Shown: positions 9,611 through 18,496 of the stretch, piece by piece
How the letters are laid out: each line of letters begins with the position of its first letter
Position numbering within the stretch: the first letter of the stretch is position 1
DNA from: Legionella drancourtii LLAP12
GTDB lineage: Bacteria > Pseudomonadota > Gammaproteobacteria > Legionellales > Legionellaceae
Length of the DNA: 53,916 bases
Assembly: GCF_000162755.2 (NCBI RefSeq)
Contig: NZ_JH413847.1
Span: 162,325-216,240 of the forward strand
Reading direction: 5' to 3'
Translations under genes and position numbers: made by a program
The notes under the pieces: model-generated
Database searches by the model: none
What the model was told of the DNA's origin: nothing
Seen by the model: only the letters and a program-made list of their open reading frames with translations

Positions 9611-10851
9611 TGGCAAAAAAAAATAAGAAAAAAATAATTATCACTGGCTTGGACATAGGCACTTCAAAAATTATCGCGCTTATTGGCGAAGTAACGTCCG
9701 ATGGAACTATAGAAATAATTGGGATTGGCCGTCATCCTTCTCGTGGTTTAAAACGAGGAGTGGTAGTCGATATTGAGGCTACGGTTAATTCCATACAACG
9801 TGCAGTACAAGAAGCCGAATTAATGGCGAATTGTGAAGTGCGCACCGTTTATGCGGGTATAGCGGGCAGTCACATTCGCAGTTTAAATTCGCATGGGATT
9901 GTGGCGATTCGCGATAAAGAGGTGTCGCAAGCTGATGTGGAACGTGTTATTGAAGCCGCCAAGGCGGTAGCAATTCCTGCTGATCAAAAAATCCTGCATA
10001 TTTTACCCCAAGAATTTGTCATTGATTATCAAGGTAGTATTCGCGAGCCTATAGGTATGGCTGGGGTTCGACTTGAATCACGAGTTCATTTGGTGACCGG
10101 CTCTGTGAGCGCGGCGCAAAATATTGTGAAGTGTGTACGTCGCTGTGGCTTGGAGGTAAGTGATATTATTTTGGAGCAATTGGCCTCAAGTCATGCGGTA
10201 CTTACTGACGATGAAAAAGATCTTGGTGTTTGTCTGATTGATATCGGTGGTGGTACTACAGACATTGCGATTTTTTCAGAAGGCGCAATACAGCATACCG
10301 CTGTAATTCCAATTGCCGGAGATCAGGTAACTAACGATATTGCTATGGCATTACGAACCCCGACTAAGGCTGCAGAATCAATTAAACTCAATCATGCTTG
10401 TGCATTACCTGAATTAGCAAATGTTAATCAAATGCTCGAAGTTGCCAGTGTGAATGATCGCCCAGGTAGAAAAATTTCCGCGAAAGCACTCTCCGACGTA
10501 GTGTCTGCGCGCTATGAAGAATTATTTACTTTAGTGCGTAATGAATTACGTCGTAGTGGTTTTGAAGACAGAATGGCTGCAGGGATTGTTATTACTGGTG
10601 GTGCTGCAAATGTGCATGGGGCTATTGAGCTTGCAGAACTTTGTTTTGAGATGCCAGTAAGAAAAGGCTACGCTCATCATGTAGCCGGTTTAGCCGAGGT
10701 TACTGAAAATCCCTCTTTTGCAACGAGCGTAGGATTATTGCTGCACGGTTTTCAACAGCAATATGATGCGCGTTATAACGTTCCTAAAATGAGTGAAAAT
10801 CCAAAGGGCATGTGGCTACGCATGAAAGAATGGTTTCAAGGAAACTTTTAA
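9610..10851 (+). CDS. ftsA: Cell division protein FtsA
   Basis: Actin-like ATPase that tethers FtsZ filaments to the membrane. About 413 aa from ATG 9610, whose A is the last base of the ftsQ stop. Motifs: ITGLDIGTSKIIALIGEV (phosphate 1), the 1C domain region, CLIDIGGGTTDIAIF (phosphate 2), VITGGAANVHG (adenosine), and a C-terminal amphipathic helix GMWLRMKEWFQGNF, the usual membrane anchor. The first codons are A-rich (nine A in a row after ATGGC), so this start is open to slippage or sequencing error. Confidence 0.95.
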   Translation: MAKKNKKKIIITGLDIGTSKIIALIGEVTSDGTIEIIGIGRHPSRGLKRGVVVDIEATVNSIQRAVQEAELMANCEVRTVYAGIAGSHIRSLNSHGIVAIRDKEVSQADVERVIEAAKAVAIPADQKILHILPQEFVIDYQGSIREPIGMAGVRLESRVHLVTGSVSAAQNIVKCVRRCGLEVSDIILEQLASSHAVLTDDEKDLGVCLIDIGGGTTDIAIFSEGAIQHTAVIPIAGDQVTNDIAMALRTPTKAAESIKLNHACALPELANVNQMLEVASVNDRPGRKISAKALSDVVSARYEELFTLVRNELRRSGFEDRMAAGIVITGGAANVHGAIELAELCFEMPVRKGYAHHVAGLAEVTENPSFATSVGLLLHGFQQQYDARYNVPKMSENPKGMWLRMKEWFQGNF

Positions 10852-10947
10852 GATACAGGTAACTATAAACTTTGTGTGGATTGCACATAAAGAAGAGGAA
10901 ATTTTTAATAGTTACTATTACAGAATGAACATATGGGGAGCACTGTT

Positions 10948-12147
10948 ATGTTTGAATTAATGGAAGGCCAACTGCAAGGCAATAACGCGGTAATTAAAGT
11001 TGTTGGTGTTGGTGGCGGCGGCGGTAATGCAGTTGAGCACATGGTTGCAGAAAATATCGAGGGTGTTGAGTTCATCTGCGCCAATACAGATGCTCAAGCC
11101 TTAAGAGCATCTAAGGCAAAAATTCACATTCAATTAGGTGATGAACTCACTAAAGGTCTAGGTGCTGGCGCAAACCCACAAATTGGACGTGAAGCGGCAG
11201 AAGAAGATCGTGAACTGATTAGGGAAATGTTAACTGGTGCGGATATGGTCTTTATTACCGCCGGAATGGGTGGTGGTACTGGTACTGGCGCGGCGCCCGT
11301 ATTTGCTGAAATTGCTAAAGAATTAGGAATATTAACTGTTGCGATTGTAACAAAGCCATTTTCCTTTGAAGGTAAACAACGTGCATTAGCAGCAGACGAT
11401 GGTATTCGCCGTTTAGCCGAGCATGTTGATTCATTAATTACTATTCCTAATAATAAATTACTTAGTGTTTTGGGTAAAAATATTAGTTTGTTGAATGCAT
11501 TTAAAGCGGCCAATAATGTATTACTTGGTGCTGTGAAAGGAATTTCCGATTTGATTACGCGTCCAGGTTTAATCAACGTCGACTTTGCAGACGTGCGCAC
11601 AGTAATGTCTGAAATGGGTATGGCCATGATGGGAACTGGAAGTGCCGTAGGTGAACAACGAGCACGTCAAGCAGCTGAAGCAGCAATAGCATCACCCTTA
11701 TTAGAAGATGTGAATTTTTCTGGTGCGCGCGGAATTTTAGTTAATATTACTGCCGGCCTGGATATGTCGATTGGTGAGTTTGAAGAAGTCGGCGATGTTG
11801 TTAAAGAATTTATTTCTGACGATGCTACAGTAGTGGTTGGCACCGTAATTGATCCTGATATGAGCGAAGAAATGCGAGTCACCGTTATTGTTACTGGCTT
11901 AGGTGATGCAAGACAACGTCATCAACAAACACAGCCACAACAGGCTCATCGTGCGCGTCTGATTGAAACGATGAGAAGTGATGGTTCGTTTGATTATGAT
12001 GAACTGGACAGACCCGCTGTAGTGCGCAAACAAGCGCATTCATCTGTTGCAACGTCAGGTGTTAGCAGAAGCAATAATGGTGACCACATTCCTGATGTAG
12101 ATTATCTTGATATACCTGCTTTTTTACGCCGCCAAGAAGAGGCGTAA
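10948..12147 (+). CDS. ftsZ: Cell division GTPase FtsZ
   Basis: Tubulin homologue forming the Z ring. ATG 10948 (MFELMEGQ) is preceded at 7 bp by GGGGAG, so it is preferred over an upstream ATG at 10933; product 399 aa. GTP-binding features: [14 protein letters not shown], the tubulin signature [10 protein letters not shown], and the synergy loop [12 protein letters not shown] variable Gln/His-rich linker ([10 protein letters not shown]) leads to the C-terminal peptide DIPAFLRRQ, which binds FtsA and ZipA. A 97 bp gap precedes it, and a strong hairpin follows. Confidence 0.97.
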   Translation: MFELMEGQLQGNNAVIKVVGVGGGGGNAVEHMVAENIEGVEFICANTDAQALRASKAKIHIQLGDELTKGLGAGANPQIGREAAEEDRELIREMLTGADMVFITAGMGGGTGTGAAPVFAEIAKELGILTVAIVTKPFSFEGKQRALAADDGIRRLAEHVDSLITIPNNKLLSVLGKNISLLNAFKAANNVLLGAVKGISDLITRPGLINVDFADVRTVMSEMGMAMMGTGSAVGEQRARQAAEAAIASPLLEDVNFSGARGILVNITAGLDMSIGEFEEVGDVVKEFISDDATVVVGTVIDPDMSEEMRVTVIVTGLGDARQRHQQTQPQQAHRARLIETMRSDGSFDYDELDRPAVVRKQAHSSVATSGVSRSNNGDHIPDVDYLDIPAFLRRQEEA

Positions 12148-12156
12148 TTATTTTTA

Positions 12157-12189
12157 ACAAATGACTGCAGTTCAACCGCAGTCATTTGT
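12157..12189 (+). terminator. Strong hairpin after ftsZ
   Basis: Perfect 12-bp stem ACAAATGACTGC / GCAGTCATTTGT around a 9-base loop, starting 9 bp after the ftsZ stop and preceded by TTATTTTTA. There is no T run on the 3' side, so it could be an attenuator or an mRNA-end stabiliser as well as a terminator. It marks the end of the dcw block before lpxC. Confidence 0.6.
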
Positions 12190-12322
12190 GTAATCCTATG
12201 GAAACGACTTCACCCAAGTTATAAAAAAATAGACTAAGTTATAAATTGTTGGTAAAATCGCTGAGTTTTTTGCGTGCAAAATTAAAAATATTAAGAGGAA
12301 CGAGGATCAAGGTGAGCACTGA

Positions 12323-13237
12323 ATGATAAAACAACGAACTCCTAAAAAGGTAATCCAGGCTACTGGCGTAGGATTGCATTCCGGTGAGAAAGTGCTTTTA
12401 ACCCTAAGACCTGCTCCTGTTAATACAGGTATTGTTTTTAGACGAGTGGATCTTTCACCGGTTGTAGAAATTCCAGCATCCTATGAGTTTGTTGGTGATA
12501 CTATGTTATGCACCACGCTCCATCATGGTCAAGTTAAAATTGCTACCGTGGAACATTTACTCTCCGCTTTGGCTGGTTTAGGTATCGATAATGCCTATAT
12601 TGATGTCAATGCGCCTGAGTTGCCGATTATGGATGGTAGCGCAGCACCATTTGTTTTTCTTATTCAATCGGCGGGTATTCGTGAGCAAAATGCTGCTAAG
12701 CGCTATATTCGTATTACCAAGCCTATTCGTGTAGAGGATAACGGTAAATACGTTCAGTTTTATCCTTATAATGGCTATAAAATTTCCTTTACTATTGATT
12801 TTGATCATCCCGCTTTTAATGACAAGCCACAAACAGTAAGTTTTGATTTTTCAACAACTTCTTATGTGAAGCAAGTGTGTCGTGCACGTACTTTTGGTTT
12901 TCTTTCTGATTATGAAAAATTACGCGAATGCGAGTTGGCCAAGGGCGGTAGCCTAGATAACGCGATTGTTGTTGATGATTACCGCGTCCTTAACGATGAT
13001 GGACTGCGTTTTGAGTCAGAGTTTGTAACACATAAGGTTTTGGATGCTATTGGCGATCTTTATCTGTTGGGCTCTAGTTTAATTGGCGCGTTTGAAGGAT
13101 ACAAATCAGGTCACGAGCTGAATAATCGCTTGCTACGTGAATTAATGGTCAGGCAAGATGCCTGGGAATATACCTATTTTGATGCAGAAGATTATCTTCC
13201 GGTAATGCATACTGAATTTTGTCCTGCTGAAGCGTAA
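12323..13237 (+). CDS. lpxC: UDP-3-O-acyl-N-acetylglucosamine deacetylase LpxC
   Basis: Zn-dependent first committed step of lipid A synthesis. 304 aa. Motifs: [14 protein letters not shown] at the N-terminus, [19 protein letters not shown] with the first zinc-ligand His, [16 protein letters not shown]-like segment CRARTFGF, and [16 protein letters not shown] containing the remaining His and Asp zinc ligands. GGTGA stands just before the ATG. Placement after ftsZ is the usual gammaproteobacterial arrangement. Confidence 0.97.
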   Translation: MIKQRTPKKVIQATGVGLHSGEKVLLTLRPAPVNTGIVFRRVDLSPVVEIPASYEFVGDTMLCTTLHHGQVKIATVEHLLSALAGLGIDNAYIDVNAPELPIMDGSAAPFVFLIQSAGIREQNAAKRYIRITKPIRVEDNGKYVQFYPYNGYKISFTIDFDHPAFNDKPQTVSFDFSTTSYVKQVCRARTFGFLSDYEKLRECELAKGGSLDNAIVVDDYRVLNDDGLRFESEFVTHKVLDAIGDLYLLGSSLIGAFEGYKSGHELNNRLLRELMVRQDAWEYTYFDAEDYLPVMHTEFCPAEA

Positions 13238-13310
13238 TATCTGTTTTTCTCAAGTGAATTGCGGCTCAATGCTGATTGAGCCCATTATTGGCAAAGGAGT
13301 TGCATTCATT

Positions 13311-15347
13311 ATGAAATTTAATATAAAACTTTTTACTCTTGCCTTACTGTGTAGTTCATCTGCTTTTTCAGTAGGTTCTGCGGCCACAAAAACAGCAACA
13401 GATACCGCGCTGCATCTGGATTGGCTCGATACTTCTGTTTCGCCTGCCCAAGATTTTTATGCTTATGCTAATGGAAGTTGGCAAAAAAATAACCCAATTC
13501 CTCCTGAATATGCAAGTTGGGGTAGTTTTCATATTGTTAGTGAAAAAATGCAGGATATTATTCATCAAATGCTGATCAAGGCTGCGGCAAACACGCAAGC
13601 TAAGCCAGGCAGCATTGAGCAAAAAGTAGGGGACTTTTATTATAGCGGTATGGATGAGGCGCGTATTAATCAATTAGGGATTAAGCCTCTGCAAGCAGAG
13701 TTTGAGCGTATTAATGCGCTCAAAAACTTAACTGATTTACAAAGTGAAATAGCCCATTTGCATCAAATAGGCGTTGATGTATTTTTTGATTTTGGCAGCA
13801 TGCAAGATTATAAAGACAGTAACAAAATGATTGCTGGCGCAGTCCAGGATGGCCTTGGTCTTCCTGATCGCGATTATTATTTACAAGATACTGCCAAGTT
13901 TAAATTGATTCGTGATGCTTATGTAATGCATATGACGAAGATGTTTGAGTTATTAGGTGATGCTCCAGTAAAAGCAGCCGCTGAGGCAAACACGGTCATG
14001 AAATTAGAAACGCAATTGGCACAAGTTTCTATGTCACAAGTAGAGCAACGCGATCCACATGCGATTTATCACATTATGAATAAAGAGCAATTAGCGCAAA
14101 TTACCCCAGATTTTTCTTGGCCCGCTTATTTTGCTGCGATTGGTCAAGCTCAGCTTCAAAATATAAATCTGGGTATGCCCGCTTTTTTTAAAGGTCTGAA
14201 TGAGCAATTAAAGACCGTACCACTACAGGATTGGCAAATGTATTTGCGATGGCATTTAATCAATGCTTTTGCTAGTTATTTATCAAAGCCCTTTGTGGAT
14301 GAAAACTTTAAGATGGTTACTGTTTTAAGCGGTAACGAGAAAATATTACCACGTTGGAAGCGTGTTGTAGCTACTGAAAATGGCGCTTTAGGTTTTGCTA
14401 TTGGTAAAATGTATGTTGATCATTATTTTTCTGCCGCAGCGAAAAAGCAAGCATTAGATATTCTAAAAAATATTCGTTTTGTTTTACATCAAGACATCAG
14501 TAGTTTAACTTGGATGACACCAAATACTCGGCAAGCCGCGCTGAAAAAATTAGATTTAATGGAAGAACGTATCGGTTATCCAAGCAAGTGGTGGGATTAT
14601 TCTTCTTTAAAAATTGATCGCGGCCCTTACGTATTAAACGTAATTCGTGCCAATCAATTTTTGGTGAAACGTGATCTTAATAAAATTGGCAAGCCAATAG
14701 ATCGTAGTGAATGGAGCATGACGCCACAAACAATTAATGCCTATTATGCCCCTTCGATGAATAATTTGAATATTCCTGCGGGAATTTTACAAGCACCATT
14801 TTTTGATCCCAACGCCCCTGCTGCAGTGAATTATGGCGCTATTGGCTTTGTTATGGGACATGAGATGACTCATGGATTTGACGATCAAGGCGCACAATTT
14901 GATGGCCATGGTAATTTAAAAGATTGGTGGACGACCAGTGATTTAACTAAATTTAAAGCGGCAACCCAATGTATTATTGATCAGTTTTCACAATACGTGG
15001 TAAATGGCGATACACACATACAAGGAAAATTAGTGGTTGGTGAGGCTACCGCTGATTTAGGCGGCATTATGTTAGCCTATCGAGCATTTCATCATTCTGA
15101 TGCATACAAAAATGCAAAAATTATTGATGGTTTTACTCCTGATCAGCAATTCTTTTTAGGAACGGCCCATGTTTGGGCAATGAATATAAGACCTCAGCAA
15201 TTACAAACGCAAGTTACCACGGATCCTCATCCGCCTGCAAAGTATCGCGTTAATGGCAGCTTGGCAAATCTTCCTCAATTTCAATCCGCGTTTAAGATAC
15301 CGGATGGGAGTCCTATGGTGAATAAATCACGTTGTGTTATTTGGTAA
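13311..15347 (+). CDS. Secreted M13-family (neprilysin/PepO-like) zinc metallopeptidase
   Basis: Probable periplasmic or exported oligopeptidase. ATG 13311 (AGGAG 11 bp upstream) begins a signal peptide MKFNIKLFTLALLCSSSAFS with a likely cleavage after about residue 24; a longer frame from 13254 lacks such an N-terminus. 678 aa, normal for M13. The N-terminal helical domain begins with FYAYANGSW, the zinc motif HEMTH is at 517-521, the downstream ligand sits in GEATADLGG, and the C-terminal NPxF-like substrate region (AMNIRPQQLQ) is present. A monocistronic position behind lpxC. Confidence 0.9.
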   Translation: MKFNIKLFTLALLCSSSAFSVGSAATKTATDTALHLDWLDTSVSPAQDFYAYANGSWQKNNPIPPEYASWGSFHIVSEKMQDIIHQMLIKAAANTQAKPGSIEQKVGDFYYSGMDEARINQLGIKPLQAEFERINALKNLTDLQSEIAHLHQIGVDVFFDFGSMQDYKDSNKMIAGAVQDGLGLPDRDYYLQDTAKFKLIRDAYVMHMTKMFELLGDAPVKAAAEANTVMKLETQLAQVSMSQVEQRDPHAIYHIMNKEQLAQITPDFSWPAYFAAIGQAQLQNINLGMPAFFKGLNEQLKTVPLQDWQMYLRWHLINAFASYLSKPFVDENFKMVTVLSGNEKILPRWKRVVATENGALGFAIGKMYVDHYFSAAAKKQALDILKNIRFVLHQDISSLTWMTPNTRQAALKKLDLMEERIGYPSKWWDYSSLKIDRGPYVLNVIRANQFLVKRDLNKIGKPIDRSEWSMTPQTINAYYAPSMNNLNIPAGILQAPFFDPNAPAAVNYGAIGFVMGHEMTHGFDDQGAQFDGHGNLKDWWTTSDLTKFKAATQCIIDQFSQYVVNGDTHIQGKLVVGEATADLGGIMLAYRAFHHSDAYKNAKIIDGFTPDQQFFLGTAHVWAMNIRPQQLQTQVTTDPHPPAKYRVNGSLANLPQFQSAFKIPDGSPMVNKSRCVIW

Positions 15348-15466
15348 TGAGAGCGCGCTCCTTAGCCAACCGCAAGTCGTGATAAACAACAATTGCATCT
15401 TATGTGCGCATTAGGTAGACTGTCTGCGCATTTGGCTAGTGTAAAAAACAATTTGGAGAGCGCTTT

Positions 15467-15547
15467 ATGACTAAAGAAGAAATGATTTGTCGCATTGTAC
15501 GTTTTGTAACTCAAAAACCTAGTGCACAAAAAACTTGTTGTAGCTAA
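15467..15547 (+). CDS. 26-residue mini-ORF coupled to the next gene
   Basis: ATG at 15467 preceded by GGAGAG (about 6 bp spacing) opens a 26-codon frame, MTKEEMICRIVRFV..., ending TCCS, with TAA at 15545-15547. The A of the next gene's ATG is the last base of this stop (TAATG), the arrangement of translational reinitiation. This is the only good ribosome binding site in front of the pair. It could be a leader peptide, a small Cys-containing protein, or simply the translational entry point of the downstream gene. Confidence 0.5.
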   Translation: MTKEEMICRIVRFVTQKPSAQKTCCS

Positions 15548-15951
15548 TGGATTCTGACTTATCTGCGGTATTAAGTTACCGAAATCCGGCTGTAATCACT
15601 TATTTTTGCCACCACCATCCTGAGTTTATGATACCGCAAGGAGAGGCGTTATTTGCGGATTTATTGGGGTGGATGTGGCTGAATAAGCAAAGAGCGCAGC
15701 AAGGGAAGAAAACCTACCTCTTTGGTCCCTTACTCGAGCTTGATTTACTATGGCATGTTTTCATTTTACATACTCGAGATTATGTCCAGTTTTCAATGCA
15801 CTATTTTGGGGCTTATTTTCATCATGATGTGGAGCCAATCGGTTTTGAACATATGATGGAGGAAAATGAATTACGTGATTATTTGCATGATTGTTTTCAC
15901 TATCTAGGCGAAGAATGGGTGGCGCGACGTTTTACGGATGCATTTCTTTAA
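15547..15951 (+). CDS. Conserved protein with a GRDP/DUF1399-like LWH...HHD motif
   Basis: 134 aa, soluble, no signal peptide. The central segment LDLLWHVFILHTRDY followed by FGAYFHHD resembles the repeated motif of DUF1399 (glycine-rich-domain proteins of plants and fungi, and some bacterial relatives), where a Trp-His and a His-His-Asp are conserved. Biochemical role is not known to me. It has no ribosome binding site of its own and appears to depend on the 26-codon ORF just upstream. Family call is by motif only. Confidence 0.65.
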   Translation: MDSDLSAVLSYRNPAVITYFCHHHPEFMIPQGEALFADLLGWMWLNKQRAQQGKKTYLFGPLLELDLLWHVFILHTRDYVQFSMHYFGAYFHHDVEPIGFEHMMEENELRDYLHDCFHYLGEEWVARRFTDAFL

Positions 15952-16016
15952 GCGTGTTATGCAATGACTAATCCTTGTCATCTTTTTTAAATAAAGCTCA
16001 CGCATATTTCTTAAGG

Positions 16017-16436
16017 TCATTCAGCCAAATGCAGCAATGCTTTTTGTAATGGCTCGTAGTTGCACTGTTGGCTTTCGCTGATAATGGTTGCTTTGGCTTT
16101 TTCCGATAACAGATGTGTTTTTTGTTGAGCAGGCTTTTCATAGCTTATTACAGGCTCAACAACGGCTATTTTAATTGATGACAGTTGGTACATGCCGGCT
16201 TCTTTACGCAGCTTATCGCGCAATTCGGGAATGGCATAGCGTAATTGCGAGGCCCAGGCCGCATTGCTGGTCGTTAGAATCAAACAGCCCTTATTAAAAC
16301 TACCTACGTTGCATTCACCAGCCAAATCTTTGGGGAGTAATTGTGCTAATTTGCTGGATAGCTCTTCTAATTGAACAGAACGCTGGCAGAGTTCGGCAAG
16401 TTGTTTATTCAGGCAACGATTAATGGAACGCATCAT
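16017..16436 (-). CDS. dciA: DUF721 protein, DciA-like replicative helicase loader
   Basis: 139 aa. DUF721/DciA proteins help load DnaB in bacteria that lack DnaC or DnaI. The family core is visible: NVGSFNKGCLILTTSNAAWASQLRYAIPELRDKLRKEAG, the KH-like domain with the conserved Trp-Ala. The C-terminal third (KPAQQKTHLL onward) is hydrophilic and poorly conserved. Location near lpxC and the dcw cluster fits the common gammaproteobacterial neighbourhood. ATG at 16436 or 16433. Confidence 0.8.
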   Translation of the reverse strand: MMRSINRCLNKQLAELCQRSVQLEELSSKLAQLLPKDLAGECNVGSFNKGCLILTTSNAAWASQLRYAIPELRDKLRKEAGMYQLSSIKIAVVEPVISYEKPAQQKTHLLSEKAKATIISESQQCNYEPLQKALLHLAE

Positions 16437-16464
16437 ATTTATCTTTATTTAAGCAGGAACTGTT

Positions 16465-16493
16465 ATAGAATAGCAAATTAATGGGAAATGCAA
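16465..16493 (-). promoter_or_regulatory. Candidate promoter for the dciA-like gene
   Basis: On the minus strand, TTGCAT (16488-16493) and TTCTAT (16465-16470) are separated by 17 bp and lie about 30 bp upstream of the dciA-like start. Each box matches the sigma70 consensus at four or more positions. The AT-rich setting raises the chance of coincidence. Confidence 0.35.
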
Positions 16494-16563
16494 TATTATA
16501 TTTTTTGTATTGATAAAGCATTATCCTCTTCATAGCAGGAATTTCAAGGACCATAGGTGATTC

Positions 16564-17013
16564 ATGATTGAAAATTTAAACGACAAGAATGTTGTCTACT
16601 TTACCCGATTACACTGGATTATATTTTTCTGGCCTCTATTCGCATTATTTGCGGCTTTAGCACTTGCCGCTTATGTTCCTCAATTACGTGAAGTTGGTTA
16701 TGGTCTTATTGTTTTTGCCTTAGCATGGGTATTTATGACCTGGGTTACTTATTATTTTTCCTCGCTGACGATTAAGACCAACCAAGTGATCTTACGCACC
16801 GGGGTGGTGGTACGACAAACGATTGACATTCCATTGAGTAAGATTGAAGCAATTGACATTCGTCAATCGATTCTAGGCAGTATTATGAAATATGGTATGG
16901 TATCGATTACGGGGACAGGGGGGACGCGACGAGTCATTAATTATTTACATAATCCGTTAACGTGTAGACGTTACATCGAACAGTTAATGACTGAGTTGCA
17001 TAATAATACTTAA
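16564..17013 (+). CDS. Membrane protein with bacterial PH domain (DUF304/YdbT type)
   Basis: 149 aa. Two adjacent hydrophobic helices near the N-terminus (about 17-38 and 45-66) precede a bPH2 domain: SSLTIKTNQVILRTGVV, then IDIPLSKIEAIDIRQSILG and YGMVSITGTGG. Such proteins are inner-membrane anchored with the PH fold in the cytoplasm; the ligand is unknown. Stands alone, convergent with the deaminase gene across a bidirectional hairpin. Confidence 0.8.
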   Translation: MIENLNDKNVVYFTRLHWIIFFWPLFALFAALALAAYVPQLREVGYGLIVFALAWVFMTWVTYYFSSLTIKTNQVILRTGVVVRQTIDIPLSKIEAIDIRQSILGSIMKYGMVSITGTGGTRRVINYLHNPLTCRRYIEQLMTELHNNT

Positions 17014-17035
17014 GCGGAAGTCGTTGGTTGCGTTG

Positions 17036-17061
17036 TAACCCGGGAAGGCTATCCCGGGTTA
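17036..17061. terminator. Bidirectional intrinsic terminator
   Basis: Perfect 10-bp stem TAACCCGGGA / TCCCGGGTTA with a 6-base loop, located between the convergent PH-domain and deaminase genes and followed by TTATTAATT on the + strand. It is symmetric, so it can serve both genes. Confidence 0.8.
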
Positions 17062-17077
17062 TTATTAATTAAGCCTT

Positions 17078-18052
17078 TTAAATCTTAGCCAGTAGTTCGC
17101 TGCGTGTTCTTTCATCAACAAAAGCTGCTTGAATTGCCATGCGGGTAATCGCATTCATCGTTTCATCACTGTAGTCATAAAACTCTTGGACACGTTCATA
17201 CTCTTGACCTAGTGTAGTGCTCATAAATGGTGGATCGTCTGAGTTAATACTGACTTTTATGCCGGCATCATAAAATTGGGGGAAAGGGTGGTGAGCCATA
17301 TCTTTGAATAGGCCCAAAAAGATATTACTAGTAGGGCAAAGCTCTAAGGCAATGTCTTTGTCTTTTACCATCGCCATAGTCTCTGGGGAGTAAATTGCAT
17401 TAACGCCATGCCCTATGCGGCGAATAGGTAGGTTTTCCATGGCTTCAACCATCCCACTTGCAGGGGCAAATTCACCTGCATGAACGGTACAGGCCAAGCC
17501 CGCATCTGCAGCAATAGCGTAGGCTCTCGTGAATAATTTCGGTGGGAATTTGGCTTCATCACCGCCTAAGCCAAAACCAGTAACACAGGGGAAACGATCT
17601 TTATGAATTTGTTGGGCTACACGTTCGGCGGCCTCTGCACCAAAGTGGCGTACTGCGGTAACAATAATTCGCCCGACGATGTCGAATTGTTCTTTGGCAT
17701 CGTTAATTGCTTGTTGAATGGCGATTAGGTGCTCAGCCGAAGGAATACCGCTGGAACGCTCCGCATGATCAGGGGAATACATCATTTCTACATAAATGGC
17801 ATTCTCAAGCGCTCGCGCTCTTAGGTAATCAAAGGTAATATCATAATAATCCCGGGGCGTTTTTATTAAGCCAGCAAGGGTGTCATAGACATTGAGAAAA
17901 TCTAAAAAATCTTTGGATAAATAGCTTGTTCCATTAGGAGCAATGAGTCCATCTGGCAGGGTTAATTTATTGCGCTGAGCCAGCATTACCGCCAATTCAG
18001 GGGTAAATGAACCTTCTAAATGAACATGCAATTCTGCTTTTTTTAAACTCAT
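17078..18052 (-). CDS. Adenosine deaminase family protein (adenosine or adenine deaminase)
   Basis: Zn-dependent purine deaminase feeding purine salvage. 324 aa. Motifs: AELHVHLEGSF with two zinc His, the substrate region GFGLGGDE, HAGE with the third zinc His and catalytic Glu, RIGHGV, and SINSDDPPFM carrying the catalytic and metal Asp. The SDDP form occurs in both true adenosine deaminases and the adenine deaminase subgroup, so the preferred substrate cannot be fixed from the motifs. Single-gene unit on the minus strand. Confidence 0.9.
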   Translation of the reverse strand: MSLKKAELHVHLEGSFTPELAVMLAQRNKLTLPDGLIAPNGTSYLSKDFLDFLNVYDTLAGLIKTPRDYYDITFDYLRARALENAIYVEMMYSPDHAERSSGIPSAEHLIAIQQAINDAKEQFDIVGRIIVTAVRHFGAEAAERVAQQIHKDRFPCVTGFGLGGDEAKFPPKLFTRAYAIAADAGLACTVHAGEFAPASGMVEAMENLPIRRIGHGVNAIYSPETMAMVKDKDIALELCPTSNIFLGLFKDMAHHPFPQFYDAGIKVSINSDDPPFMSTTLGQEYERVQEFYDYSDETMNAITRMAIQAAFVDERTRSELLAKI

Positions 18053-18150
18053 TTTTTAGCCTCTGCTTTCTTTAAAGAAGAGCTAATGGTAACTTAGATA
18101 AAAAAGTTATAAAATAGTTGTTTTAAGAACGCGCGAATTTTGGACGAGTT

Positions 18151-18336
18151 ATGAATACAAACGATATAGATAAAGCTTATGTAAGTCCTTATGATAAATT
18201 TTTATTTGAATTTGATGCGACTCATGGCAAATCAGAATCACAAATGAAAGAAATTACGAAGCATGCGCGTCTTGCAAAGATGCGTGATGATAAAAATTAT
18301 AAAAATGAAGTGGGCGAGATCTGGGAAAATTTCTAA
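18151..18336 (+). CDS. Small conserved protein, CBU_0585-like
   Basis: 61 aa, charged, no membrane segment: begins MNTNDIDKAYVSPYDKFLFEF and ends VGEIWENF. It resembles a small family that I recall from Coxiella (CBU_0585) and Legionella, function unknown. The recall is unverified. The gene is divergent from the deaminase gene (98 bp between starts) and is followed by the hairpin at 18358-18376. Confidence 0.65.
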   Translation: MNTNDIDKAYVSPYDKFLFEFDATHGKSESQMKEITKHARLAKMRDDKNYKNEVGEIWENF

Positions 18337-18357
18337 GCCGTTTTGGATAATCTGTAG

Positions 18358-18376
18358 GTTGGGTCATTGACCCAAC
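18358..18376. terminator. Hairpin between the small protein gene and the phosphate transporter
   Basis: GTTGGGTC, loop ATT, GACCCAAC: a perfect 8-bp stem in the gap between two convergent genes. No long T run follows. A role as bidirectional terminator is inferred from position. Confidence 0.5.
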
Positions 18377-18496
18377 GGCAGTGCTCATCAGTAATCCGGC
18401 TATTTACCAAGATTTTGACCTCGTTCATTGAGGAACAGATCGAGTATAGACAAGGTTAAAATTCCCCTTTATCCCTTTCCTTCCTCAATCTATTTA

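Noticed and set aside
11130-11627. 165-codon open frame antisense to ftsZ
   Set aside because: Fully inside a well-conserved gene, no ribosome site, and composition mirrors the ftsZ codons.
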